Position numbers and translations under genes: made by a program. Positions 55,424-64,000 of a DNA stretch of 64,000 bases are shown piece after piece. The stretch comes from Gerris lacustris (lineage: Eukaryota; Arthropoda; Insecta; Hemiptera; Gerridae), in contig OX578276.1 in assembly GCA_951217055.1 (NCBI GenBank), forward strand, positions 31,829,505 to 31,893,504. The letters run 5' to 3'. How positions within the stretch are numbered: the stretch's first letter is position 1; every line of letters starts with the position of its first letter. The notes below the pieces were generated by a model, which worked only from the letters and a program-made list of their open reading frames with translations, was not told where the DNA came from and did no database searches.

Positions 55424-55838
55424 TACGTGTGGTGTCGCGGGACACCAGGTAGGAACGAAGTTCCTTACATGATTACTATTTTACATGATTATATTTTATT
55501 TATTTACAAAACAAAGTGACATTTTTGACATATATAACAAAAATAATCAAAACAAGTCAAGTAACAGGCTTCCTTAATAACACTTTTTCCCGTCTTTTAA
55601 AGCTTACGTTTACGCGAGCGTTGCGTGTGAACGCTTGAGCGGATAACGTTTTCCGACGAACTTAGCCTGGGCATTGGTAAAATGAACATGTGTACCAAGT
55701 TTCATTTAACTTGGTGAGCTTTTACTCAAGTTTTCGTCATCTGTAGATTTTGTGACGGTGATTTTGTGACAGTGATTTTGGTCGTTTTGTTTGGATTCAC
55801 TCCCGGGCTCCAGAACGTGCCATAAGGAACTTCGTTCC
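55424..55838 (+). repeat. Compact family H derivative inside the hAT
   Basis: It starts TACGTGTGGTGTCGCGGGAC with the twin hairpins at 55431-55464, contains TTACGCGAGCGTTGCGTGTG, CATTGGTAAAATGAACATGT, GTGACGGTGATTTTGTGACA and CCCGGGCTCCAGAACGTGCC, and ends TAAGGAACTTCGTTCC. The two ends carry TAAGGAAC-type inverted repeats that are themselves palindromic. Confidence 0.75.
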
Positions 55839-55845
55839 AATAATT

Positions 55846-56464
55846 AACATTGTAAAAAGTAATCATGTGTTGTTCTATATTCTCCAGCGTTAAATTGGTT
55901 CTTTTGTCCGTCAATAGAATTTTAAACTTGGAAAAAGACCTTTCGGCGTCGGCAGATGAGGTGGGAGCAAATTTCATGCATGACACGTCATTTGCTTTTG
56001 CTTTTGCACGCCCTTCAACCGGGCAGCTATGGCCTGGGCGTGTTCCCACCCAGGATTCCTTGAGAGAACAGCAGTGAACTTTTCTTTCACCTTTTCCCCC
56101 ACTCTTCCAACCCAATCAGTACCGCAAAGGGTCTTGATTTTTTCGACGCCGTTTGGAAATAGTATATCCTGTTTTTTTAAACCTTTTATTATGTCAGGAA
56201 GTGTCCCAAAGTTGTCGTTGATGTAGTTCAGGTGGGTTTCCAGTCCTGGAGCCTTTAGGGCTTCTTTTGCATTGCGAATTGACGGCGCCTCTCCAGCATC
56301 CAATGAAGCTAAGACCTTGAAGACTCTAGATACAAAGTAGGTGTAGAACTTACCTGCTTATCACATGGCTTACAGAAGAATGTCTCACCTTCTAAAGAAA
56401 AGTCCACCTCCTCTGGCACCCACTTACGCTTAAGCGTTAATTTGTTTGCAGGAGTTTTCGGCAT
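55846..56464 (-). pseudogene. Internally deleted hAT transposase
   Basis: The ATG at 56464 opens MPKTPANKLTLKRKWVPEEV with a CKPC pair in FFCKPCDKQV, like the N-terminal zinc finger of CGGBP1/BED-type hAT proteins. After a gap, 56303-55974 encodes a helical pre-dimerisation region with LCGTDWVGRVGEKVKEKFTA and SRNPGWEHAQAIAARLKG. A frame change near 55980 then gives CMKFAPTSSADAERSFSKFK and ILLTDKRTNLTLENIEQHM, the hAT dimerisation motif (P-x-S-S-A-x-x-E-R-x-F-S). The DDE catalytic core is missing, so the element is non-autonomous. Codon use looks less AT-biased than the surroundings. Confidence 0.8.
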
Positions 56465-57385
56465 TCTGACACGAGTAGAATATATTAAGAAACTAGTTAC
56501 ACTAGTAAAATTAATCAAGAAACAAGTAACACGAGTTTCTTATTCGTGTTACTTGTCATGAAATGAGCAATTAAACTATATACAAAAATTTAATTATGGA
56601 ACAGCCAATCAGGAGACTGCCCAATCCAATGGGTTAACTATTGGCTGACTGGAGAATCTATCTTGAACTTCCTGGATTCTAATCGGAGGAGTTGTTCAAA
56701 GAAGGAGCCGATCAAGAGCCCTATTTTGGAATTAGGGATGACCGTCGGTGCCTCCCTGGTTGTAGGTATGCATAAGCGCATTAGTTAAGTCCGAAAGTGG
56801 TCAGGGAATTAAGAGCCCAGGTCTATCACTAAGCTGGTGTAAGGGTTTTTTGTTCGAACTGCACTTTTACCTGGAACCGGACCACAAATGTTCAATTTAA
56901 ACATTTTCTTTATAAAAAAAAAAAAACCTTTTTGCTAAACATTCGGCAAAAAAAGGCCATTTTATGACGTTTATTCCAAGAAACCCCTATTTTATGACGT
57001 TTATGCGTAAAATGGCTATTTTATGACAAAATCATATGACTATGACGTTTATGACTTTTTCCCGTCTCTGGTTATAACATATGTGACCAATAGTGAGCTA
57101 ATTATGACCTATTATCCAAAATTCATTAATATTGTCAAAATTCATTATGTTATAACCGTGTATCCATATGTGACCAATAGTGAGCTAATTATGACCTTTG
57201 TTAAGTGTTCTTTTAGATATATTGGTTCGCAAAAATTGAGCGACAGACAGACCGATATACAGGGAACCTAAATACTGAGACGGATCTTTCTGTCTTGAAA
57301 TGTTTGAAATCGGAGACTTAAAAAATGTACGTTCTTCATATCCGAACGACCACGTAACTTTAGATACCTTCGGTAAGATCGGAAG

Positions 57386-58569
57386 CAAAAGTAAAATTAA
57401 ATATTAATATGTAGAGGTTATGTTTCCTTGTGCTAAAATACTGCCGAAAAATAAATTCCATAGATGGCTAAAGCTATTAAATAAAATTATAAAATAGTTT
57501 CGTTTCGAATATCTTCATAAAGACTAATCAGGACTACGTGTATCATTCATTTAGTTATTAAGAATAAAATAGCATGTGAATCGCCATTTAAAGGTTAATT
57601 ATTTCTTGCCTAGTTCTAGTTTGAATTTAATCCCACAAAGATCTTAAAAATATGTGTGTAAATTTTTTTTAGATGTTCTTAATCAAACAAAGCATTAAAA
57701 TCTTTCTTATAAATGGGGGAAAATGATTTAGATATTATGAAAAGTAAATTTAAGTTGGTTTGATAGGTAAACTCAACGTCCGCCTTATTATGACTGGGAA
57801 GTGGGACCATGTTATGCAGTATAGCTACTTAACATAAAGGAGCAACTTGGCATATAGATAAGAATTATTAGTTTATGTACACTTTTTTAACTTCACTTGA
57901 TTGTGAGGTAGAAATTTTTGGATACATTTTAAACCCAATATGTAAAAACCTAGAAAAAATTTATGAATTATTATGACCAAATTTGTTTTTTTTTTAAAAA
58001 AAGAGAAATTGTTTTCATGAAAAAAATCATAACCAAAAATATTTTTAAAAAATAACGTGCTTGGGAAAGCAAAACATTATTATTCTATATTATATTTCTA
58101 TGAAAGAAAGCCTTAAACATGCGCCACATGTTATCGCCAATTTGTAAGTAGGACTTACGCCGCGCCATGAAATTAATACACACAGATAGATATATCTATC
58201 TGAACATTGATTAGATTTGCTAAATGTTCGGTACTTGTTTATTACTACGAAAACCAAAATCTGTTCTGTTCTTATTGAAATATTGTATTCTAAAGTATTT
58301 TTGAAACTGCAATTTTGCCGTACTAAAACTTATTTAGTAAAGGAATATGTACCAATAATGTTAAAGCGTATTGAATAATGGTCTAAGGTATGAAATAATA
58401 ACACATACAATGGGAATTCATTCTACTAGACCCACAATACATTTAAGATTGTCTGGTTAGGTAGTTTTCTAATTTACCAGAACTCGATTGCCAATGTTTC
58501 CATACATTAAAAACAATATTGAATTTATTTTATTTTTTTTTCAATTAATTTTTAATAAATATTATAACA
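57386..58569. other. No recognisable feature
   Basis: AT-rich with no coding or repeat signal that I can support. Confidence 0.4.
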
Positions 58570-58574
58570 GATCA

Positions 58575-58690
58575 CAGACTTTATCTCCAGAAGGGAGAAA
58601 AAGTGAAATTCTCTTCCAAGTTTATTGTAAAACTCAACTGTTTACTCAGGTTGAACAGGGAGTAATGGAAAATAATAGCCGCTAATACAA
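58575..58690. repeat. Family I-like edge fragment
   Basis: CTTTATCTCCAGAAGGGAGA and GGTTGAACAGGGAGTAATGG resemble family I end sequences; no second end is present. Confidence 0.45.
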
Positions 58691-58841
58691 TTTAAAGGTA
58701 AATTTGATAATCCGAACCACCCCCAGTTCCGATTAGTTCGGATTTACAAGGTTCTACTGTAGGTACCTATAAAATTGAATTATTATCAAACAGCAAGCGA
58801 AATAGGACTCCCAACTTTATTTATTTATTTTTAATATAAAG

Positions 58842-59186
58842 CGGCATTTAGACGATCAACTTAGTTGTCAACCAAATTGACATTTAAGTTGACAAAATTT
58901 AACACAGACATAACTTTTTACTAAGTTATCTACACAATCTACAGTTTCTTCAAGTTCTTTGGGTGAGGATTTTGGGTTTAAAATAAGTGAAGAATTGTTA
59001 TACCTCGTTATTATAGGAATTATGTTGAAGAGGCTCATCCCACATGATTTTTTTTTTTTTTATTTCTCTCCAATCTGTGGACCAACATCAAATTTCAACC
59101 ACCAACCTATCCACAGACGATAACATTGTCTTCAACATGGCATATTGGCAACAAGGTTGACAATCAAGTTGGTCGTCTAAACGACG
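58842..59186. mobile_element. MITE, 345 bp, about 32-bp terminal inverted repeats
   Basis: The left CGGCATTTAGACGATCAACT and the right end (reverse complement CGTCGTTTAGACGACCAACT) match over about 32 bp with five or six differences, both continuing into TTGTCAACC. Internal GTTGACAA motifs repeat. No clear target duplication. Confidence 0.65.
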
Positions 59187-59233
59187 TTTTACATTTACAT
59201 ACTGTGTATGTATAAGTTCAATGAACTTCTTAA

Positions 59234-59530
59234 GGCCCCCATACACATTTCAACTTGTTGTCCAACTTGGTTGAGTTGAAGTTGAAGTTGGAGTGTGTAT
59301 GGGCAGGTTGAGAGACCAAATCACAAGTTGAACAACCATGTTGAACTCACCAAAACCCTTTTGATATTTGTGGGTGGAGTTTAATGTTGTGTCAACCTGT
59401 TGGAGTGTGTATGGGCAGGTTGAGAGACCGAATCACAAGTTGAACAAACACGTTGAACTCATCAAAACCCTTTTGATATTTGTGGGGGGAGTATAATGTT
59501 GTGTCAACCTGTTGGAGTGTGTATGGGCAA
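59234..59530. repeat. Inverted-repeat element with 112-bp tandem units
   Basis: GGCCCCCATACACATTTCAA at the left and TTGGAGTGTGTATGGGCA at the right are inverted. A 112-bp unit starting GGAGTGTGTATGGGCAGG occurs at 59290, 59402 and (partly) 59514. GTTGAAC/GTTCAAC motifs are dense. The LINE ends about 50 bp downstream. Confidence 0.7.
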
Positions 59531-59666
59531 GGTGTTCAACCTGACTGTCAACATCAGTCTGCTCAGCTTCTCACGAGGTTAGTAGTAGTAGTAGTAGTAA
59601 GGGGGCGGGGAGGCCAATCCTGGCAACTAGACCGCACTCGGGTCCTTTTTGCCAACCCCTGGTTTT

Positions 59667-62600
59667 TCACGCCCATCGAACCACCTCAGTCTTACCCTCA
59701 AGTCTCCTAGTTTGGGTAATAAAGGAGAGGATATCCTGCCACTTAAGTGTGACAAGTTCCTCCTCTCTGATAATCCCTGATCCTAAGGTGTGAAAGCGTA
59801 GTCTCCCATGTCCTTCGCAAGCTCCCACCAGGTGGTAGGCTGTTTCCTCTTCTTCACCACATACTGGGCATGTGGGGTTCTCTTCAATCTTTAATAGTGC
59901 CAGATGTCTATTTAGTTGACAATGACCTGTTAAGACCCCCACCATTTTTCTTAGGTTGGGTCTACTCAGTCCCATGAGCCATCTGGTTTTCCCTTTATCT
60001 AGCTTAGGCAGCATCATCTTAGTCTGCCTGCATCCTTCAGTTCTTGTCCACACCTTCCCTGCTTCCTCCCAGATCCACATTTTGATGGCCGATTTGGTTT
60101 GACCTCTGGACCAGTCAATAGCGGGCTCTGGTCCACAGAATGGCATGGAGGCACCCCTTTTTGCTATTTCATCTGCTTTTTCATTTCCCGGTACTCCTGT
60201 GTGTCCAGGAACCCAAAGCAGAGTAACCTTCTTTAACTCTGCAAGCGTCTCTAAGGCCTCTTGGCATTCTTTGACCAGTGCTGAGTCTGCACTGGGAGCG
60301 CAGAGTGCCTTAAGTGCTGCTTGACTATCCGAGCATACTACTACTTTTTTAGTTCTCGCCTCTACCACCTCTTGCCTTCTTGCCACCTCTAGGATGGCGT
60401 AGACTTCAGCCTGGAAGACTGTGGTAAATATTCCTAGTGGGAAACTCTCTTGGGTGCCGGACCTTTCTAAGTAAAGTCCCGCACCTGACATACCATTCTC
60501 ATTCTTTGAGCCGTCCGTGTATGCCACCAGAGTCTCTGTATCAAATTTAATATCTCCTGATTCCCAATCGGCTCTGAGTGGGATTTCTACCTCATATCTC
60601 CTTTTCAGTTTAAGCTGATGGTCCACTCCTTTAGTTCTGATCCCCGTAAGTGGGACCTTAAGTTCAGAGAACCTTCCTATGTCCAAGTGTCCTATAATGG
60701 ACCTTTCACCTAGCCATTGTCCGTTGTCTCTTAGTCTGACATACGAGGCGATGGCTTCTCCTCTGATCCATAGCTGGAGAGGGGGGACTCCTACTAAGGC
60801 TTCCAAGGCTGCCGTAGGTGTAGTCCTCATGGCCCCTGTTATACTACGGCAGGCTAACCTCTGGACCTTGCTAAGCCCCTTAGTCGAGCTGGCAACCTCA
60901 GTCCTAGGCCACCACACTAGGGATCCGTAATGAATCCTAGGTCTAATAACTGCGGTGTACAGCCACTTGAGGATTTTCGGGGACAGTCCCCATGTCTTCC
61001 CTACTGCTCGTCTAAGTTGCCAGAAGGTTATCGTAGCCTTTTCTACTACCTTGTCCAAGTGTGATTTCCAAGTTAGTTTTTGGTCTAAGGTAATACCTAG
61101 GTATTTTACCTCGTTGGCCAAAGTAAGCTCATGCCCCAGCAATTTGGGAGCTTTGAAATCCACAAGTTTCCTTTTCCTAGTGAAGATTATCATCTCAGTC
61201 TTTGATGGATTGACTGAGAGTCCTACCTCTCTACACCATCCTTCAATTATCCTACAAGCTCGTTGCATCCTTTCACAGCAGGTACTTAGGAACTTGCCTC
61301 TAATCAGGACTAGTCCATCATCTGCATATGCCTGCAAATAGATATCCTCCTCGGTCATTTTCCTCATAAGTCCATCCATCACCAGGCACCACAGATGTGG
61401 CGAGAGGCAGCTGCCCTGGGGGCACCCTCCTGACACCACTCTAGATGCTTTAGTGCCGGTCATTGATGAACTAACTTTCCTCCCTTTTAGGGAGGATATT
61501 ATCCAATTGATGATGACCTGGGGGGTATTCCTCTGCGTCAGTTCCTCCTTTATATTACTAGATTTTGCCTTATCGAAGGCTCCTTCTACATCAAAGAAGA
61601 GGGCTAAAGTGTAGTCTCCTTTGTGCATTGCCTTTTCTATCCTAGAAGTGGCCGCGTGGAGAGCTGTTTCAGTCGATTTCCCCTTTGAGTATGCATGCTG
61701 ATTGGCATGCAGCGGCTTTCTGGGTAGAATTTCCTCTATTATGTATTTATCTACTATCCTTTCAAGGGTCTTTAGCATGAAGGATGTAAGGCTTATAGGT
61801 CGGAAGGATTTAGCCTGTGTATAGTCCTTCTTGCCTGGTTTAGGGATAAAAACTACCCTAGCTGCTTTCCACACTTCCGGTACCACGCCCATAGCTATAC
61901 TGCCCCTGAAAGTTGCCTCTATACTGGATAATAGACGATCCATACCCCTTTGTATTAGTGCTGGGAATATTTCGTCTTGTCCAGGTGCCTTAAATGGGTG
62001 AAATTTGTCGACGGCCCATTTTATGGCCTCTCTGGTTACTAGGCGGGTCGCCAGGTCCCAGTTCGTCTCTACGCCTGGAGCCTCTCCTAGTGAGTCACCG
62101 ACCTCGTTTCCTTCTCCTGGGAAGTGGGTGAGTAGGAGGTACTCTAGTGTTTCTTCTACACTGAGAGTCCAGGTACCGTCTAGCCTTTTAATGGAGCCTA
62201 AAGTTCTACCATTACCCTCACCACTTAAGATTCTTGCCAGTCTGGTTGCCTCTGGTAGGGACTCAATTCCCTTACAGAAGTCTCTCCAGCCAGCTCTCTT
62301 GCGATTCCTTATTTCTTTTTTGAATTCCCTCCTAGCCCCCCTGAAGCTGTCCCATAGCTCCTCTCCTGGTTCTTTTTTCTTGAAGGCCTTGTTAAAGGCT
62401 TTTCTCGCTTTACTACGGAGCTTATCTAGTCCTTTGTTCCACCAAGTGGCTACCTTTTGGACAGTAGTTTTGGGGGGACAAGCTTCTTGGTAGGCTTCCC
62501 TTATATACAAGCTCAGTTCCGCTGCCTTCCTTTCCAGAGCTTCGGGGTCAGTCAATGCCTCTTTGGTCACTCCTTGGAGGTTTCCGAGTTCCCTGTCAAA

Positions 62601-63341
62601 GGTTTCCCAGTCCGTCCTCCTTGGGTGCCTCTGCGGTGTTACCTCTACTTCATCTATCTGGATACAGAAGCTGACCATGCGATGATCAGACAGCAGAATA
62701 TCTGATGTTAAGTGCCAGCCCTCAATTTTTCCAGATATCCTCCTAGATGCCATTGTGACATCTATTACCTGTGAACGGATTCTGTTTATAAAAATTGGTT
62801 CCGTTCCCCTATTCATTACCTCTAAATCTGTGGATGCTAAGAATTCCAACAGCGCATCACCTCTGCTGTTGCAGTCAGTGCTGCCCCAGGCATGGTGATG
62901 CGCGTTAGCGTCGCAACCAATTATTACTGGAATGGCCTTCTCCTCTGAGAATCTGACAATATTGGTCAGTTCCCTTGTTGGGGGAAGGTCTTGCCTGTCG
63001 TATGGCAAGTATAGACTTGCCATGATCACCTTATTAACTAAACCTTTAACCTTATACTCCAGGATAATTGCTGTGGCGTCTCGGGTCCCTAATTGGGGTA
63101 TGGGTGTTACCTTCAGGTCCTCCGATGCCACTATACAAGTCCTGGGGTTCGCCTCGTCTGGTCCTTCGTTTCCTCCTACCACGAGCCTCTGACCAGACCT
63201 CCTCATCCCTCTCACCTCACCTCTATAAACATAAGGTTCCTGAATTAACACTATTAATGACCCTATTCCAGTCAAGGCTCTCTGTAGTTCTCCTACAGCG
63301 TCTTGACTGTGCTGTAAATTAATGTGTTTTACCTCAATCAT
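59667..63341 (-). CDS. LINE ORF2: APE endonuclease, reverse transcriptase, RNase H
   Basis: 1,224 codons without interruption. The APE-type endonuclease spans residues 1-230: QEPYV (Glu35), GCDANAHHHAWGS (Asp143, Asn145) and LLSDHRM (Asp219-His220). RT spans about 480-780: FRPISL, motif A FFDVEGAFD (Asp584), GCPQGSCLSP and YADD (672-675). RNase H spans about 935-1065: YTDGSK (Asp943), QAEVYA (Glu979), CSDSQAA (Asp1005), VPGHTGVPGNEKAD (Asp1057), so all four catalytic acids are present. A C-terminal CPVC...H...C knuckle lies at 1158-1175. The protein nicks target DNA, primes reverse transcription there and could degrade template RNA. The ATG at 63341 lies within four bases of the ORF1 end, suggesting coupled or re-initiated translation. 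Antisense ORFs are shadows. Confidence 0.96.
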   Translation of the reverse strand: MIEVKHINLQHSQDAVGELQRALTGIGSLIVLIQEPYVYRGEVRGMRRSGQRLVVGGNEGPDEANPRTCIVASEDLKVTPIPQLGTRDATAIILEYKVKGLVNKVIMASLYLPYDRQDLPPTRELTNIVRFSEEKAIPVIIGCDANAHHHAWGSTDCNSRGDALLEFLASTDLEVMNRGTEPIFINRIRSQVIDVTMASRRISGKIEGWHLTSDILLSDHRMVSFCIQIDEVEVTPQRHPRRTDWETFDRELGNLQGVTKEALTDPEALERKAAELSLYIREAYQEACPPKTTVQKVATWWNKGLDKLRSKARKAFNKAFKKKEPGEELWDSFRGARREFKKEIRNRKRAGWRDFCKGIESLPEATRLARILSGEGNGRTLGSIKRLDGTWTLSVEETLEYLLLTHFPGEGNEVGDSLGEAPGVETNWDLATRLVTREAIKWAVDKFHPFKAPGQDEIFPALIQRGMDRLLSSIEATFRGSIAMGVVPEVWKAARVVFIPKPGKKDYTQAKSFRPISLTSFMLKTLERIVDKYIIEEILPRKPLHANQHAYSKGKSTETALHAATSRIEKAMHKGDYTLALFFDVEGAFDKAKSSNIKEELTQRNTPQVIINWIISSLKGRKVSSSMTGTKASRVVSGGCPQGSCLSPHLWCLVMDGLMRKMTEEDIYLQAYADDGLVLIRGKFLSTCCERMQRACRIIEGWCREVGLSVNPSKTEMIIFTRKRKLVDFKAPKLLGHELTLANEVKYLGITLDQKLTWKSHLDKVVEKATITFWQLRRAVGKTWGLSPKILKWLYTAVIRPRIHYGSLVWWPRTEVASSTKGLSKVQRLACRSITGAMRTTPTAALEALVGVPPLQLWIRGEAIASYVRLRDNGQWLGERSIIGHLDIGRFSELKVPLTGIRTKGVDHQLKLKRRYEVEIPLRADWESGDIKFDTETLVAYTDGSKNENGMSGAGLYLERSGTQESFPLGIFTTVFQAEVYAILEVARRQEVVEARTKKVVVCSDSQAALKALCAPSADSALVKECQEALETLAELKKVTLLWVPGHTGVPGNEKADEIAKRGASMPFCGPEPAIDWSRGQTKSAIKMWIWEEAGKVWTRTEGCRQTKMMLPKLDKGKTRWLMGLSRPNLRKMVGVLTGHCQLNRHLALLKIEENPTCPVCGEEEETAYHLVGACEGHGRLRFHTLGSGIIREEELVTLKWQDILSFITQTRRLEGKTEVVRWA

Positions 63342-63344
63342 CCT

Positions 63345-64000
63345 CTATTGGCTCTGCCTGCGGCTACCACCCTCACGGTGTGGTGGTCTGCCGCTAGCAC
63401 TCTGCCTCCTTTTCTCCCTGTCCTCGTCGGATCTCTGGTGACTCCTCTCCGTCCTCCTAGAGGGGAGGGGCAGTGCCATGCAGGGCCGGCGATCCGACTT
63501 AAAGTCGTCCCTGGGTCTCCGGTGGCTCTCTGCCCTCCTGGTGGCCGGGAGTTCCCTCCGGCTTCTGTCCTCAGTCCTCCTTTCGCCCTCCTCAACTCTC
63601 CTTCTAACCTCAGTCCTCCTGGCTGCTGGTGGGGGGGGGGGGGGGGGGGGGGGTGGGGCTGGTCCTCCTCGGACCCGATGAACCACCATGGAGATCAGGC
63701 CCAGGAAGACGCGCCACTTAACCTCATCGAGGGCCCTAACCGAAGCTCTGGGGATCCACATGAGGACGTGCCAGTTTCCCGGCTCACCAGCAATGTGGTC
63801 CAGCTTCCAGTCTAGGGCCCCCGGAATCCTGTTTCGAAGATGCATTTCTAGCCTGATTTCTTCGGGATCAGGCTTCTCCTCCTCTCTGATGTTGATGCCG
63901 ATCTTCGTCGGCCAGGGAGCATCCTTCTGTGAGAAGACCTTAAATGTGATCTCCTCGATGGGTGTTGGCTCCCAGTTCCGAATCGTCCAGTCTCTCGATT
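63345..64000 (-). CDS. LINE ORF1, C-terminal part, runs off the window
   Basis: The minus-strand frame is open from the window edge (SRDWTIRNWEPTPIEEITFK at the start) to TAG at 63347-63345, so the first methionine at 63845 is not the real start. The region with ALDWKLDHIAGEPGNWHVLM and SVRALDEVKW resembles the DUF4780-like domain found in some insect retrotransposon ORF1 proteins. A run of prolines from the 23-base poly(C) tract follows, then an arginine/glutamate-rich tail such as RRTEVRRRVEEGERRTEDRS. It probably binds the element RNA. No zinc knuckles are seen. An alternative frame (63595-63338) ends in TGA overlapping the ORF2 ATG. Confidence 0.75.
   Translation of the reverse strand, partial: SRDWTIRNWEPTPIEEITFKVFSQKDAPWPTKIGINIREEEKPDPEEIRLEMHLRNRIPGALDWKLDHIAGEPGNWHVLMWIPRASVRALDEVKWRVFLGLISMVVHRVRGGPAPPPPPPPPPPAARRTEVRRRVEEGERRTEDRSRRELPATRRAESHRRPRDDFKSDRRPCMALPLPSRRTERSHQRSDEDREKRRQSASGRPPHREGGSRRQSQ
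63631..63653. repeat. Poly(G)23 tract inside LINE ORF1
   Basis: Twenty-three G on the plus strand, then T and four more G. It encodes polyproline in the ORF1 frame. Length changes here would shift the frame of the arginine-rich tail, and the run length may also be a sequencing uncertainty. Confidence 0.9.

Larger units (their letters stand above)
55149..57070 (-). mobile_element. hAT element, 1,922 bp, 8-bp target duplication GTTATAAC
   Basis: The terminal inverted repeat is CAGAGACGGGA, and exact 8-bp direct repeats GTTATAAC lie at 55141-55148 and 57071-57078. Both subterminal regions carry many copies of TTATGACGTTTAT in either orientation, likely transposase-binding sites. It encodes an internally deleted, frameshifted transposase on the minus strand. 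A family H derivative lies inside at 55424-55838. Confidence 0.92.
54868..57385 (+). repeat. Family A repeat split by a hAT element
   Basis: It begins AGTCTGCCAATTAGTGTGGC, is interrupted at 55149-57070, and ends GATACCTTCGGTAAGATCGG and AAGCAAAA. Removing the insertion and one TSD copy leaves a repeat of about 590 bp, the usual family length. It is head-to-head with 54425-54870. Confidence 0.75.
59579..64000 (-). mobile_element. LINE (I superfamily, R1/LOA-like) with RNase H, 5' end outside the window
   Basis: The minus strand carries ORF1 (partial), ORF2, a 3' UTR of about 66 bp and a tail of (TAC)n (59579-59600). Short simple-repeat tails instead of poly(A) are common in I-superfamily LINEs. 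GC content is clearly higher than in the neighbouring DNA. The ORF2 frame is intact, so the insertion is probably young. The order APE, RT, RNase H, CCHC supports the superfamily; R1 versus LOA cannot be settled by eye. Confidence 0.9.

Noticed and set aside
62005..62493. Plus-strand ORFs of 80-160 codons opposite the LINE
   Set aside because: They are antisense shadows of ORF2, caused by its higher GC content.

Overview
The window looks like AT-rich nuclear DNA from an arthropod, most likely an insect. The signs are two exon-like segments with eukaryotic splice signals, a Penelope-like element, a LINE with an RNase H domain, several hAT, Harbinger-like and mariner-like DNA elements, tRNA-derived SINE heads, and abundant non-autonomous families that carry (GTCT)n microsatellites and terminal hairpins like those of Drosophila DINE-1/HINE elements. 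I cannot assign the species. There is no rRNA, no CRISPR array and no operon structure. Bases 5001-5200 are an assembly gap.

Layout. 1-10.2 kb: a direct segmental duplication (508-5000 and 6209-10158). Each copy carries what appears to be the first coding exon of a retinol-dehydrogenase-like short-chain dehydrogenase, on the minus strand. Copy 1 was later hit by a hAT element (8-bp target duplication) and copy 2 by a Harbinger-like element, whose near-empty site survives in copy 1. 10.2-13.2 kb: repeat copies, a 50-bp perfect palindrome, one unidentified candidate exon, and a mariner-like palindromic MITE. 13.3-20.4 kb: a long inverted pair of family H repeats. A Penelope-like element with an intact RT/GIY-YIG ORF sits in its left part, and two hammerhead-ribozyme-like motifs of the same geometry lie about 3.3 kb apart. 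20.4-34 kb: family B repeats, one interrupted by a solo LTR; TA-flanked MITEs; a decayed hAT fragment. 35.4-36.8 kb: a minisatellite. 37-53 kb: SINEs, families A, H, I, J and K, long (TA)n tracts and foldbacks. 54.4-57.4 kb: a three-level nest (family A, interrupted by a hAT, interrupted by a family H derivative). 58.8-59.5 kb: two small inverted-repeat elements. 59.6-64.0 kb: a minus-strand LINE with an apparently intact 1,224-codon ORF2 and the 3' part of ORF1, running off the window.

The host contribution is therefore small: two copies of one dehydrogenase exon and one orphan exon. Only the Penelope-like protein and the LINE ORF2 look intact, and these two could supply retrotransposition functions. 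Most other sequence is non-autonomous or decayed. Repeat families are named A, B, C, D, G, H, I, J and K here for reference only; their boundaries were judged by eye and are approximate unless a target duplication is given.
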